64,000 bases of DNA from Octadecabacter arcticus 238 (GTDB lineage Bacteria; Pseudomonadota; Alphaproteobacteria; Rhodobacterales; Rhodobacteraceae): positions 1,865,001 through 1,929,000 of the forward strand of contig NC_020908.1 in NCBI RefSeq assembly GCF_000155735.2, in the 5' to 3' direction. Every line of letters begins with the position of its first letter. Positions within the stretch are counted from its first letter, which is position 1. A model generated the notes under the pieces. It ran no database searches and was not told the origin of the DNA. It saw only the letters and a list, made by a program, of their open reading frames with translations. The translations under genes and the position numbers were made by a program. This document shows, in pieces, positions 54,002 through 63,417 of the stretch.

Positions 54002-54883
54002 ATGGACAAGTGGACAGAATTGCGGACGGCCTATCAGGTTGCAAAACTTGGGACCGTCAGTGCGGCAGCACAGACGCTGCGCCTTCATCGTGCGACTATA
54101 AACCGCCACATTGACCTGCTTGAGGCTGAAATTGGTGGCAAGATCTTCATTCGCCACGCTCGCGGTTACACGCTGACTGAAATCGGACAAGACGTTTTGC
54201 GGGTGGCACAGAAAACCGAAGAACTGATTGATGATCTGGCAGGGCGCGTCCAAGGTGGAAAAACCCAGATCGAAGGCGAGATTAAGCTGACGACCCTTGC
54301 CCCTTTTGCCGCTTTTCTTATGGGCGCGATTGCGCAGTTTCGCGTTCAGAACCCGCAATGTCTGGTGCGCATCGATGTGGGCGAAGATCTGGCTAAGCTG
54401 GAATACGGTGAAGCGCATATCGCTTTGCGGGCGGGGGCCAAGCCTGATCATCCCGATTATGTTGTTACGCAATTCGGCGACGTCAGTTTTAACCTATATG
54501 CCCATGACAGCTACATCGCGCGTCATGGTCTGCCGGCTAATTTGGACGATTTTTCTGACCATACATTCGTCCTGCAGCAACTCCCGCATGACCGGCTGCC
54601 TTTTGGGTTGTGGATCAAAGATCATATCCGCCCTGAGATGGTTGCACTGTCATCACGCGACATCTGGGTCACTACGAAAGCGATTTTGGCTGGAATAGGT
54701 CTCGGATTTGTTAATGATGCCGAAGCGCAAACGCACGGCAATCTTCAGCGGGTCCTTCCGCCCAATCCGGATTGGAGCGCAACGGGATGGCTTGTGACCC
54801 ACGTGGACTTGCACCGCACGGAAAAGGTGCAAGCCATGATGCGCTGCATCAGAGCGAGCAGAGCGTCTAATCCCGCGCAATGA
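54002..54883 (+). CDS. LysR-family transcriptional regulator
   Basis: 293 residues. The N-terminal winged helix-turn-helix reads YQVAKLGTVSAAAQTLRLHRATINRHIDLLEAEIGGKIFIRH (about 10-52), and the remainder is a substrate-binding co-inducer domain. ATG 54002. It is divergent from the DoxX-to-GSH-hydroquinone-reductase operon and so is its likely regulator, through the repeated site at 53956-53985. The inducer is unknown, perhaps a quinone. A truncated, frameshifted paralogue lies at 57493-58198. Confidence 0.9.
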   Translation: MDKWTELRTAYQVAKLGTVSAAAQTLRLHRATINRHIDLLEAEIGGKIFIRHARGYTLTEIGQDVLRVAQKTEELIDDLAGRVQGGKTQIEGEIKLTTLAPFAAFLMGAIAQFRVQNPQCLVRIDVGEDLAKLEYGEAHIALRAGAKPDHPDYVVTQFGDVSFNLYAHDSYIARHGLPANLDDFSDHTFVLQQLPHDRLPFGLWIKDHIRPEMVALSSRDIWVTTKAILAGIGLGFVNDAEAQTHGNLQRVLPPNPDWSATGWLVTHVDLHRTEKVQAMMRCIRASRASNPAQ

Positions 54884-55157
54884 GCGATTACGCCCAAGCA
54901 CAGGCCGAGATATCGCTCGCCAGTAGGCACTGGCGTCAGGCACTGTCCATCGTCAAATTATGGGGATCTAATGGCTCTTTTTGAGAGTACATTGTCTACT
55001 CAGTCTTCCAAGTTGGGGCAAAATCGGACGTTGGCCCAACTGCAGCCCACGGCTACTTTTGTCCCGCACTGCCGACCTCTATGCGCAGCGCAGCGAATGG
55101 CGGGTGAGAGCCCTACTTACTTCTATGCCGTTTTGCTCGCTGAGTTAATGGGTCGAA

Positions 55158-57084
55158 TTAGTACTACTTCAGACTATATCCATTTTCCGCGCCAGAAAGC
55201 CGCCTGATTGACGTGCCCAGAGGCGGGCGTAGAGGCCATCTTTTTCCAATAGGGCATCGTGCGTGCCTTGCTCGACGATGTGCCCAGTATCCATGACCAC
55301 TATACGATCCATAGCTGCGATGGTGGACAGGCGGTGCGCGATGGCCAGAGTTGTTTTTCCAGCCATCAAGCGGTCCAGATTCTCTTGGATCGCGGCTTCA
55401 GCTTCACTATCAAGCGCGCTTGTGGCTTCGTCCAACACAAGGATTGGAGCGTCCTTGAGGAGTGCACGGGCTATGGTGACCCTTTGGCGTTGACCACCCG
55501 AGAGTTTAACGCCGCGGTCACCGACGAATGCGTCAAGGCCCACGCGGCCCCTGTCATCACGCAGATCGCGAATGAAGCCCATGGCTTGTGCGGCTTGCGC
55601 GGCGGCCTCGACTTCGGCGTCCGTGGCGTCGGGGCGACCATAGCGGATATTGTCACGGATGGACCGATGCAGCAGTCCGACATCCTGTGTCACCACACCG
55701 ATCTGCCCTCGCAAGGAGGTCTGCGTGACATCGCGGACGTTCTGGCCGTCAACGGTCACACGACCGGACTCAACATCGCGCAACCGCATCAAGAGGGAGA
55801 CGAGGGTCGATTTTCCTGCACCGGACAGACCGACCAAGGCGACTCTCTCGCCGGCGGCTATGGTGAGCGTTAGGTCACGCACGACTGCGTCTGTTTTTCC
55901 ATATCCAAAAGTCACGTGATCGAACAGGATCTGACCAGTGGTCAAGTTCAGGTCGGGTGCATTCGTTGCGTCTATCAGAGTTGGTGGTGTGGTCATAATC
56001 GGCATGGCGTCTGCGATCATTCCATATGCTCGGCTGACCGACTGGCCCAACCCAATAAACATTCCTGATGAGGCCGACAGGGTGCGCGCGATGGTGGCGC
56101 CGGCAACAAAATCACCCAAGCTGACAAAACTGGAGATCAAACCCCACAGCCCCACTGCGAAGATAGACACAACCAGCGACACATTTAGCAGATGCACCAA
56201 GATATCCGTCGAAACATATGCGCGGTTCTCGCGATGTTGGGTGTCGATGGTCTCACCTATGACCTTTTGGATTGCACCTGCCTCACTGTCCTCGGCAGCA
56301 AAAAGTTTGACCATTGCGATGTTAGAATAAACATCTGTCATGGCACCTGTGGCTCGGCTGGTGGCGGCCGCCACTTTGCGGGACCGCGCCGCGTAGATTG
56401 GAACCGCAAACCATGCAAAAATAATGTTGAGCGCAATCCAGACCACAACCGGCAAGGCCATCATTGGCGATAAGGCCGCCAGTAATATAGCAGCGCCGCC
56501 AAAGGACACAACGACGCGTGGCACCATCTGCATGGCTATCATCATGGACCGCTGCACCGCGCTGGTGACCTGCCCAATGCGGCTGGCAACCTGACCCGCA
56601 AAAACGTCTTCAAAGAAAGCGACGTCCTGGCCTTCAACAGCTTTGTGGGCTTGCCACTGCATCGCGGCGGGCAACAAAACCTGCACCGTTTGGGCCATAA
56701 AGGCCCCGCGCACAAAGGTCACGACTGGGTCAACAACAGCGAACAGGAAGACCAAAGCGGCCAGTGTCCATATTTCGTTCGCAACAAATGAAGCTGCACC
56801 CTGCGCCGTGACACCGTCGACCACAAAGGCCAGTGCCCAGACCATCGCCAGTCCGATCCCCGCTGAGATTACTGACAGCCCGGCAACCGCAATCAAAACG
56901 TCACGAAAGAGCTGCGCAAAATGCCAGACTAAACTCCAAACCCCTGTTGCGGGCAGGGCGCGAAGGGGAAGGTTGAAAGGTTGGACAAGGGTCTCAAAGG
57001 GGCGGAAGATGCGGTCTGATATGTTCATAAGATATCACATAGGGCTAGAGCCTATGATCGACAACGTAACTTGAGTGGCCGAGG
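55158..57084 (-). repeat. Inverted duplication arm 2 (ABC exporter and flanks)
   Basis: 1927 bp counterpart of 14757-16683 in opposite orientation. Identity is patchy: nearly perfect over the ATPase part, lower over the membrane part. Confidence 0.9.
55169..57028 (-). CDS. ABC exporter, fused permease and ATPase, copy 2
   Basis: 619 residues, same length and start (MNISDRIFRPF) as copy 1. Six-helix exporter domain, then ATPase with GLSGAGKST, LSGGQRQR, ILVLDEATSALD and IAHRLST. About 39 amino-acid differences from copy 1, of which only one lies within the roughly 190 residues from Walker A to the D-loop and H-switch region. Substrate unknown. Which of the two is ancestral cannot be told. Its neighbours (LysR, redox operon) look like the more stable host context, whereas copy 1 is surrounded by IS elements. 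Confidence 0.92.
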   Translation of the reverse strand: MNISDRIFRPFETLVQPFNLPLRALPATGVWSLVWHFAQLFRDVLIAVAGLSVISAGIGLAMVWALAFVVDGVTAQGAASFVANEIWTLAALVFLFAVVDPVVTFVRGAFMAQTVQVLLPAAMQWQAHKAVEGQDVAFFEDVFAGQVASRIGQVTSAVQRSMMIAMQMVPRVVVSFGGAAILLAALSPMMALPVVVWIALNIIFAWFAVPIYAARSRKVAAATSRATGAMTDVYSNIAMVKLFAAEDSEAGAIQKVIGETIDTQHRENRAYVSTDILVHLLNVSLVVSIFAVGLWGLISSFVSLGDFVAGATIARTLSASSGMFIGLGQSVSRAYGMIADAMPIMTTPPTLIDATNAPDLNLTTGQILFDHVTFGYGKTDAVVRDLTLTIAAGERVALVGLSGAGKSTLVSLLMRLRDVESGRVTVDGQNVRDVTQTSLRGQIGVVTQDVGLLHRSIRDNIRYGRPDATDAEVEAAAQAAQAMGFIRDLRDDRGRVGLDAFVGDRGVKLSGGQRQRVTIARALLKDAPILVLDEATSALDSEAEAAIQENLDRLMAGKTTLAIAHRLSTIAAMDRIVVMDTGHIVEQGTHDALLEKDGLYARLWARQSGGFLARKMDIV

Positions 57085-57231
57085 TTGGGTCATCGACGAC
57101 CAAATCTTTCAGGTCCGCCTTATCCGACCATTCAAGCTCGGTTTTGGACCGATGGCTTCCGAGTTGGAGCCATCGGGAAGCATTTGAGTTGATGCCGAAA
57201 TGTTAAATCTTTCATGCCAAAGTTTTGAGTT

Positions 57232-57507
57232 TCAAGCGGGTTGTTTGAGGAAATGACGCATAACGTCGCCGCGGAACATCATCAGCGTGACGATGGGGTT
57301 GAAAATCATGCCCAGTCCAATGGCTGTATAGATGACTGCGGACACCGAGCCTTTGATCATTTGGGGATAATGCATTTGTGTGGCCAGCCCATGAGAATAA
57401 TCAAACGCACCAAGCGCGTTATAGACGATTAATCCGGCCCAGACTTTCGCACCGGTCTTGCGCCACAAAAGATAGATCATGACTGGAACTAAAATGCCGA
57501 GAATTGT
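57232..57507 (-). pseudogene. Truncated small membrane protein gene
   Basis: The C-terminal 90 or so codons encode three hydrophobic segments (ILGILVPVMIYLLW, AGLIVYNALGAF, AVIYTAIGLGMIFNPIVTLMMF). Upstream of about 57507 the frame runs into antisense LysR sequence, so the real N-terminus is missing. Family not recognised. It faces the LysR fragment, suggesting both were parts of a divergent pair that lost its middle. Confidence 0.6.
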
Positions 57508-58198
57508 GTCGCTGATCTTTTGCGCGTGGCGCATGCGACAGAGGAGCAGTTTGACCAACTGGCCGGACGAACGCGCAGCCGTTCCGCCCAAATTACTGGT
57601 GATCTCATTGTGACGGCCCACGAACGCACCGCCCCACTTCTGTTACCAGCGCTCCAGCGGTTCCAGAACGAAAACAAAAGTACCGTAATCAAGTTCATCG
57701 CGAGCGCGGCCCTGCTCAAACTGGAATATGGCGAGGCGCACGTCGCAATTCGGTCTGGATCCAAGCCAGATCAGCCAGACAACGTTGTTCAGCACTATCA
57801 GGACCTCAAGTTTGGTCTGTATGCGCATGCAAGCTATGTTGCGCGTTACGGCGTCCCACAGTCACGAGACGACTTTCGCAACCACCGGTTTGTCTGTTGG
57901 GAGCAAGACAAAACACCGTTTCCGTTCACGGGATGGCTTAGGCAAAATGTGCCCGAGACAAGCAAAACACTGATCAGCGCAAACCAAGGCATTGCAGATC
58001 AAGTCTTATTTGCTGGAATGGGAATTGGATTTCACCCTGAGGTATACACGCAAAAAACGCGCCGATTTGGTCGAGGTGCTTGCGCCGCAACCAGATTGGG
58101 TGGTCCCGCTGTGGCTCGTGACGCACACTGATCTGCACCGTTCCGCTAAAGTTCAAGCACTGTTGAGTTTCATGAAGAACGACCGATTGTCGAGTTGA
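57493..58198 (+). pseudogene. LysR regulator paralogue, N-terminally truncated and frameshifted
   Basis: From LLRVAHATEEQFDQLAGRTR onward it aligns with the LysR at 54002-54883 (shared KLEYGEAH-A-R-G-KPD, LYAH-SY-AR-G-P, PDW---WLVTH-DLHR--KVQA). The helix-turn-helix is absent, and a TAA lies just upstream at 57490. Around 58040 the frame must shift to reach the conserved end (LWLVTHTDLHRSAKVQALLSF, ending at 58198). Clearly non-functional. Confidence 0.8.
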
Positions 58199-58238
58199 GA
58201 CCGAAGCCTGTAAGCAGCCGTTGGTGTGCCTGAAGGGA

Positions 58239-58393
58239 AGGTGCTCTTTGTCGGCGAAGCAAATATTGGTTATTCCACAGCGAAGGTCTGTTTTGAACCC
58301 AACTGGCGGTCTGGAACCCGTCCGTCACTTGAAGCATTGCGCCCAGCCATGCAGGATGGCGGAGAAGAGTTTGATATAGGGATGCGCCGATGA
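58239..58393 (+). pseudogene. Terminal remnant of a third integrase type
   Basis: The frame ends RPSLEALRPAMQDGGEEF...MRR and stops at 58391-58393. RPSLEALRPAMQ equals the conserved extreme C-terminus of the integrases here (RPSLDALRPSME). Only about 20 codons are convincing. As at 8737-8744, its stop overlaps the start of the following hypothetical gene, showing the same backbone order. Confidence 0.6.
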
Positions 58394-58889
58394 TCCTAAT
58401 TCGACTAGACGGAGTGCTTGAGGAAACGGAAGATGACGTCGCACTGGTCCTGATCAAAACAGGTAGCGCTGAGCTGGTTTTGGACGAGCCGTCACCACCA
58501 TTTGCGATCAACAAATTGCTCGAGGATCTGGCAGGCAACATTGACCGCCTCGGTCCATCTCGGACGGCACCCGATAAATTAAATAAAGTTCAAGAAGGAC
58601 TGTTTAAAGGTCAGATTAAGCAGAACCTCGTGGCTGGCCGAACGGTATCTTGGCGGTCCCGTGCCAAGCTTGAAAAGGAGCTGCTTGATCGGCTCTTCCG
58701 TACGGATGACGGCACCAAAAATGTCTACGCCCAAGTAGAAGAAATTTGGAAGCATCGCTTGGATGCAATCAATCATACTGAGAGGCACCAACCTGCTCTT
58801 TTGGTGGAAGAGCGGTTGGAACGTGGGCTCGCTGAGGTTCGGCAGGGAAGATGGTCTTGTCCCGTTTGCGTTCCGGTCTCTCAACTCAT

Positions 58890-59747
58890 TTATGCGGCCT
58901 TTCGCTCGAATGCCAAGGGGCTTTTGCCGCCTAATGATGAGTGGCGGCGGCGCGGGTTATAGAACCCATTGATATATTGGAAGATCGCGCCCTCGGCCTG
59001 ACGGCGTGTGTCCCAACGATTGCGCCAGATCAGCTCAGCCTTGATGGATTTGAAGAACGTTTCAACCATGGAATTGTCATAGCAATTGCCCTTGCCGCTC
59101 ATCGAGACCTTGAAGCCGTGCTTTTTCAGGCGCTTCTGATACGCGTTGGAACAATATTGCGAGCCGCGATCCGTATGGTGAATGCAGCATTCGGGCGGCT
59201 GGCGCAGTGCCACAGCCATGTCCAGCGCACGGATCGCGAGATCCTGTTTCATGCGGTTACTGACAGCCCAGCCGATGACGCGCCGGGAGTACAGATCAAG
59301 GATAACGGCCAAATAAAGCCACCCTTCACTGGTCCAGATATAGCTTATGTCACCGGCCCACTTCTGGTTCGGCCCATCCGCTGAGAAGTCCTGGTCCAGC
59401 AAGTTAGGCGCGATGTTGAACGTGTGATTGCTGTCCGTCGTTGCCTTATATTTCTGGGTTCTGATGGTCTTGATGCCATTCTCACGCATCAAACGGCCCA
59501 CGCGACGGTGCCCAACCCGCAGCCCCAATTCCTGTAGCTCTTCGGTCATGCGGGGTCGCCCATAGCTTTGTAAACTGAGGCGATGTTGCTCACGGATGTG
59601 GGCCAAAAGCACCATATCATCACGTTGGCGCTGGCTCATCGGCCGCTTCCGCCAAGCGCGAAACCCACGCGATGTGACCTGCATAATCCGGCAGAGAAAC
59701 TCTACTGACCAAACTTCTTTCCAGGCGTCGATAAAGGCGAACCTCAC
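58890..59747 (-). CDS. IS3-family transposase OrfB (copy A2)
   Basis: 285 residues, the same protein as OrfB of copy A1, with the DDE residues in WAGDISYIW, HHTDRGSQY and SMVETFFKS. Intact. Confidence 0.93.
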   Translation of the reverse strand: MRFAFIDAWKEVWSVEFLCRIMQVTSRGFRAWRKRPMSQRQRDDMVLLAHIREQHRLSLQSYGRPRMTEELQELGLRVGHRRVGRLMRENGIKTIRTQKYKATTDSNHTFNIAPNLLDQDFSADGPNQKWAGDISYIWTSEGWLYLAVILDLYSRRVIGWAVSNRMKQDLAIRALDMAVALRQPPECCIHHTDRGSQYCSNAYQKRLKKHGFKVSMSGKGNCYDNSMVETFFKSIKAELIWRNRWDTRRQAEGAIFQYINGFYNPRRRHSSLGGKSPLAFERKAA

Positions 59748-60019
59748 CGACTTTGGCCTGCAAAAAAGATCGCCGCTTTTTTTAGCACTTCCCTCTCCTC
59801 ACGCACCAACCGGAGTTCTTTACGAAGACGGGTGTTCTCTTTCTCGACGTCATCGTGCGGCCCAGACATCAGATCCTCATGCTGATGTTTCTGAACCCAC
59901 TTGTTTAGCGTCGAAAGGCCAACACCTAAATCTGATGAAACCTGCGGTCGCGTTAAACCGCTGCTGATCGCGATGCGTACTGCATCACGCCGAAACTCGT
60001 CTGTGTATCTCTTTGCCAT
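59744..60019 (-). CDS. IS3-family transposase OrfA (copy A2)
   Basis: 91 residues, the same protein as OrfA of copy A1, including the terminal A7 slippery run that allows OrfAB production. ATG 60019 has the same AAGGAGATAAGG site. Confidence 0.92.
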   Translation of the reverse strand: MAKRYTDEFRRDAVRIAISSGLTRPQVSSDLGVGLSTLNKWVQKHQHEDLMSGPHDDVEKENTRLRKELRLVREEREVLKKAAIFFAGQSR

Positions 60020-60735
60020 TCCTTATCTCCTTCATAGCAAACATTGCTCGAAAGAGACCGGAACTAAACCGTGGCAAGACCAAGACTGCCCAAGGCGTAC
60101 AAGCCAAATGCTTGGAGACGACGCTCAGAGCTCCCAGATTCGGGAGAGCCATGGCAATACAAGAATGTGGGTTCAGAGTGGGTGGGGTTCCAGCTCCGGT
60201 TTGGAAAGATTCTTGAAATTGTTGAGGAGACCAAGCGGTTGGCGTTCGAACAGGCACGTATTTTGGTCTCAGAGTTGCACAATGGAACCGAACGTCTCGT
60301 TGAGCCAGAAAGAGCATTCGAAGTACTCAATAAGCGCGCCAGAAAGCCGGAATTTGTCTTTTCTGCCGACCTCTCACTGATGTTCAACGATCACCGGGAC
60401 AAAGGTGCGTTGATCACCAACGCGCGTTTGTGGATGGAGCGCGTTTCTGAAGCCCTGGAAGAGGAGGACAAGCTCGCCCGCAAAGAAGATATGATCATTG
60501 TGGCCGTCAAGCGCTTTGGAATGACGGAAACCGCTGCCCGCAAGGCCTATGGCAAGGCCGATGTACGCAACAAGGGCACAAAACGGAAACCAGGAGAGGC
60601 GTATATCAGCATCGAAAGGTTGAGAGAACTGATCCCCTAGCCGAAACAGGAGGGGGGTATCTATTCCCGCAGCTATTATCCGACTCGCCGAAATGCTGAA
60701 CTTGGTCTGCATGCCATTACATGCGGAGTTAAAAA

Positions 60736-60936
60736 ATGAGCAGCAAAACCAAAGACGATGAACGGCTTTTGAGCCGTGATGAGGTCGAAGAGCGCTTTGG
60801 CGTAACAAGGCGGTTTCTCGAGCAAAGTGCGATGAATGGGAAAGGCCCCAAGCTGATAAAGATTGGTCGGTCTGCCCGCTATCGTCCGTCCGACGTCAGG
60901 GCCTGGATCGCAGCTCACGAAGTGGGGCAATTGTGA
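60736..60936 (+). CDS. AlpA/MerR-type helix-turn-helix protein (second backbone)
   Basis: 66 residues. LLSRDEVEERFGVTRRFLEQ is the HTH, followed by RYRPSDVRAWIAAHE. Same length and pattern as 9767-9967. An excisionase or regulator is likely. ATG 60736 follows GCGGAGTTAAAAA. Its stop overlaps the next start (TGATG), so it is cotranscribed with the ATPase gene. Confidence 0.82.
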   Translation: MSSKTKDDERLLSRDEVEERFGVTRRFLEQSAMNGKGPKLIKIGRSARYRPSDVRAWIAAHEVGQL

Positions 60937-62696
60937 TGAGTGATCAAAGCGAGTCCCCAGCGGACAACGGTGTTCGCACTTCGATTGACAACACGCCATC
61001 CAATGCCGTGCCTACTGACGTCGTGATGGAACTAGCGACTTGTCCCATTACCCCACTTGGTCAAAAAGGCGGAAACTACTTCTTTATTTCAGCCAGCGGC
61101 GAGCTTCGTTGTATGAAGGCCGAGGCGTTAGAGGCAGGGCGAGGCGTTCGAGCTTTGCTGAGTGGCTACAGCACTGCGATCGACGCGTGGTGCCTCAAAA
61201 ACTTTCCACAGAAAGACGGCTGTTGGTCACCACGTATGGCTGGTCAATGGATCATAGATCAATGCAACGGGATAGGTGTTTTTGATCCAGATTCCGCAGA
61301 TATTAGGGCCGTTGGTGTCTGGAGGGACGACGACGGGAAAGCGATCGCACATTGTGGGAACCAACTTGTTGAACCTGGAGGGCGGTCCTTAGCTCCTGCT
61401 GAGCATAGGGGAAAGTGTATCATGATCGGCGCCCCGCCGATTGCCCCACCGGACAACACGTTCATTAATCCAGAGGAAGTCGAGTTTCTTCTTTCGGAAT
61501 TGAAGGCATTGTGGGGATGGAAGCGGGATGTTGATGCAGACATCTTCCTCGGATGGGTCGCGGCAGCGATCCTAGGTGGGTTCCCTGCTTGGCGGTCACA
61601 TCTCTACGTCTATGGCAGCCGCGGAAGCGGAAAGTCGAAGCTAATGGAGGTTGCCGCAGGCATGCTGGGAGAGTTTGGGGGCAGTGTTCTAAACGACGCG
61701 ACAGAAGCTGGGATTAGACAATCTCGCAATAACCAAGCCCGTCCAATTCTAATCGATGAATTTGAGCCAGACCAAAGCGTGCGTAACGGATCAAAGCAAG
61801 ACGGCATGTTTGCCCTGTTTCGCCGCATGTCTGGGGGAGAGGGTGGTCGCGTTTCGCGCGGCGGCTCCGATCATTCCGCGGTCTCATTTCGGACTCTTGG
61901 TGCAGCATATGTAACGTCGATAAATCACATTCAGCTTGAGCCACAAGACCGATCGCGGTTTGTGATGATAGACTTGGGACAATTACCTATCACGTCAGAT
62001 CCTCTAAAAATGATGTCAAGGTTGGAGGTATTTGAGAAATCCATCCGGGCGATCTCACAACGCCTGAGAGGCCGTATCCTCGCCCAGAGTGAGCGTTGGG
62101 ATGAGTCCCACGCAGTCATTGCTGCAGCAGCCCGTTCGGAAGGAGCAGATGCGAGGCAAGCTGACACTGCGGCAACGATCCTTGCTGGACGTGACTTGGC
62201 CCTATTTGAGGGCGATATTGACCAGAAGAGATTGCGGGCCCTGCAACCGATCCTAATGGAGTTGATGCGCGATGCTGAGGATTCAGGTGTGAGTTCCGAG
62301 GGTGATGATGCGTTGGATTTTTTGCTAAGTCATTCTCCCAAATTGGACCATTCCGTGAATCGGACAATCCGCGATCTATTGATTGGGGTGATTGAGCAAA
62401 CACTGGTCAAAGATGTTGAAGATCCAGATGCCGCACTTGGCCGGTTGGGTGTCTACGCGTTGCCCGCAAAAAGAGCTGTAGCAGTTCGAGTTGGTCGGCA
62501 CTCGCCGGTTAGTTCTATCTACGCAAATACGAAGTGGCAAAGTGGAGCGCATGCCTCTGCGCTCGTAAAATTGGAGGGCGTCAGCCGCCCCCCAAGTGCA
62601 ATTCGGCTTAAACGAAACCACCAGCACCGAGTAATCCTTATCTCGTATGACCTGATATTGAATAATTCTAGCGAAAGTGACGACGAATTCTATTGA
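60936..62696 (+). CDS. Primase/helicase-like replication ATPase of integrative element
   Basis: 586 residues from ATG 60936 (MSDQSESPADNG). GTG 60933 is an alternative. A P-loop ATPase sits in the middle: Walker A GSRGSGKSKLME (about 227-234), Walker B RPILIDEFEPDQ (about 270), a sensor-like region SFRTLGAAYVTSINH, and an arginine-rich QDRSRFVMID. The N-terminal 200 residues may correspond to the DUF927-like region of phage and satellite replication proteins. The arrangement int-tail, hypothetical, HTH, ATPase parallels 8499-11732, where a DUF3987 protein fills this role. Predicted to open DNA at the element's origin, for which 62710-62920 is a candidate. Confidence 0.8.
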   Translation: MSDQSESPADNGVRTSIDNTPSNAVPTDVVMELATCPITPLGQKGGNYFFISASGELRCMKAEALEAGRGVRALLSGYSTAIDAWCLKNFPQKDGCWSPRMAGQWIIDQCNGIGVFDPDSADIRAVGVWRDDDGKAIAHCGNQLVEPGGRSLAPAEHRGKCIMIGAPPIAPPDNTFINPEEVEFLLSELKALWGWKRDVDADIFLGWVAAAILGGFPAWRSHLYVYGSRGSGKSKLMEVAAGMLGEFGGSVLNDATEAGIRQSRNNQARPILIDEFEPDQSVRNGSKQDGMFALFRRMSGGEGGRVSRGGSDHSAVSFRTLGAAYVTSINHIQLEPQDRSRFVMIDLGQLPITSDPLKMMSRLEVFEKSIRAISQRLRGRILAQSERWDESHAVIAAAARSEGADARQADTAATILAGRDLALFEGDIDQKRLRALQPILMELMRDAEDSGVSSEGDDALDFLLSHSPKLDHSVNRTIRDLLIGVIEQTLVKDVEDPDAALGRLGVYALPAKRAVAVRVGRHSPVSSIYANTKWQSGAHASALVKLEGVSRPPSAIRLKRNHQHRVILISYDLILNNSSESDDEFY

Positions 62697-62709
62697 GTGT
62701 CGCAGCAAA

Positions 62710-62920
62710 TGTCCCAAGTAATGGGCTGATTATTATAGGAAGTTTTGTGATGGGACAGCCGGGACCGTTCTTAGATTTATGCAGACCCCTATGATCTTGT
62801 CTTTCCCCTCCACCAATACTCTTTCTCTATTGGTAGTAAATGTAGAGGCAGAGATTAAGGGAATGGTTTCATAAGGGTAGGTGGGACAGTCAGCTGTCCC
62901 ACCTCGGTCCCAAAGTCCCA
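62710..62920. other. Candidate replication origin: cluster of GGGAC motifs and a perfect palindrome
   Basis: Seven GGGAC/GTCCC words lie within about 210 bp (at about 62711, 62752, 62761, 62883, 62897, 62906 and 62914). Among them is the perfect inverted repeat AGGTGGGACAG - TCAG - CTGTCCCACCT (62879-62904, 11-bp arms). It follows the replication ATPase gene directly, as origins do in P4-like elements. The palindrome could alternatively be that gene's terminator, but no T-run follows. Otherwise 62697-63010 holds no gene. Confidence 0.45.
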
Positions 62921-63010
62921 GCGCTGTTGGATGTCCAAAGGAGCAACGCCACTTCTGGTTGAGTCTCGTGCCCCCAATTTAGGATCAGGATGACTGATGC
63001 AATCCCCCAT

Positions 63011-63120
63011 TTGGGTCCTTTCCGGGCCTTTCCCTCACAGGGGAAATGCGCACCCCATTACGTGTGACAGACGGAAATTTCATAAGCTTGTGATTTGGGT
63101 TCTTGTTGTTGTTATTGCGC
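63011..63120 (+). repeat. Dispersed 110-bp repeat, copy 2, with overlapping micro-ORFs
   Basis: Counterpart of 19942-20050. Contains MRTPLRVTDGNFISL, whose TGA overlaps GTG of a hydrophobic frame VIWVLVVVIAHCVES.... The second frame has a different C-terminus from copy 1. Confidence 0.6.
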
Positions 63121-63264
63121 ACTGTGTTGAATCAGCCCACCAAACTGTTATCACTAACCTACAAATTTTTGCCCATTACAAAGAGTTGAATCCCAAGTTA
63201 TGACTGCTGTTGGAATTCTCATCGAGATGAAACGAGACACTGAGTTTCGAGGTATTTTGTCGAT

Positions 63265-63417
63265 ATGAGTGACTTCACGTTCAATCAGATTTTGGACCGG
63301 CGTGGCGTCAATTTGGATAGCTGTCGCATTGTCCGGCACGATACGCGGGGATTACAAGCTTGGCGCCATTCGCGAGGCCGTGTCGAGAGCTTTTTTGCCT
63401 TTCAGAGGACGTCATGA
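63265..63417 (+). pseudogene. N-terminal fragment of a GIY-YIG-nuclease-family gene
   Basis: 50 codons, MSDFTFNQILDRRGVNLDSC... then IVRHDTRGLQAWRHSRGRVES, resembling from memory the opening of small alphaproteobacterial GIY-YIG proteins (F--IL-R-GVDL---R--RH). The catalytic part is missing, cut off at the start of IS6 sequence near 63410. Confidence 0.45.

Larger units (their letters stand above)
58852..60082 (-). mobile_element. IS3-family insertion sequence, copy A2 (complete, 1231 bp)
   Basis: Inverted copy of 1367-2597 with the same ends and length, flanked by AGA (58849-58851 and 60083-60085). Confidence 0.94.
58390..60640 (+). pseudogene. Hypothetical element gene split by IS3 copy A2
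   Basis: The 5' part (58390-58851) ends ...EVRQGR. Removing IS3 and one AGA copy joins it in frame to LPKAYKPNAWRRR... (60086-60640), giving 338 codons. No domain is recognised. The C-terminal part is basic and helical (EEEDKLARKEDMIIVAVKRF, ETAARKAYGKAD). It lies between an integrase tail and an HTH gene, the same slot as the gene at 8737-9648. ATG 58390 overlaps the integrase stop. Confidence 0.8.

Noticed and set aside
19942..63120. The 110-bp repeats as attL and attR of one large island
   Set aside because: The two copies differ at about one base in eight, too much for the ends of one integration event, and no integrase is adjacent to either.
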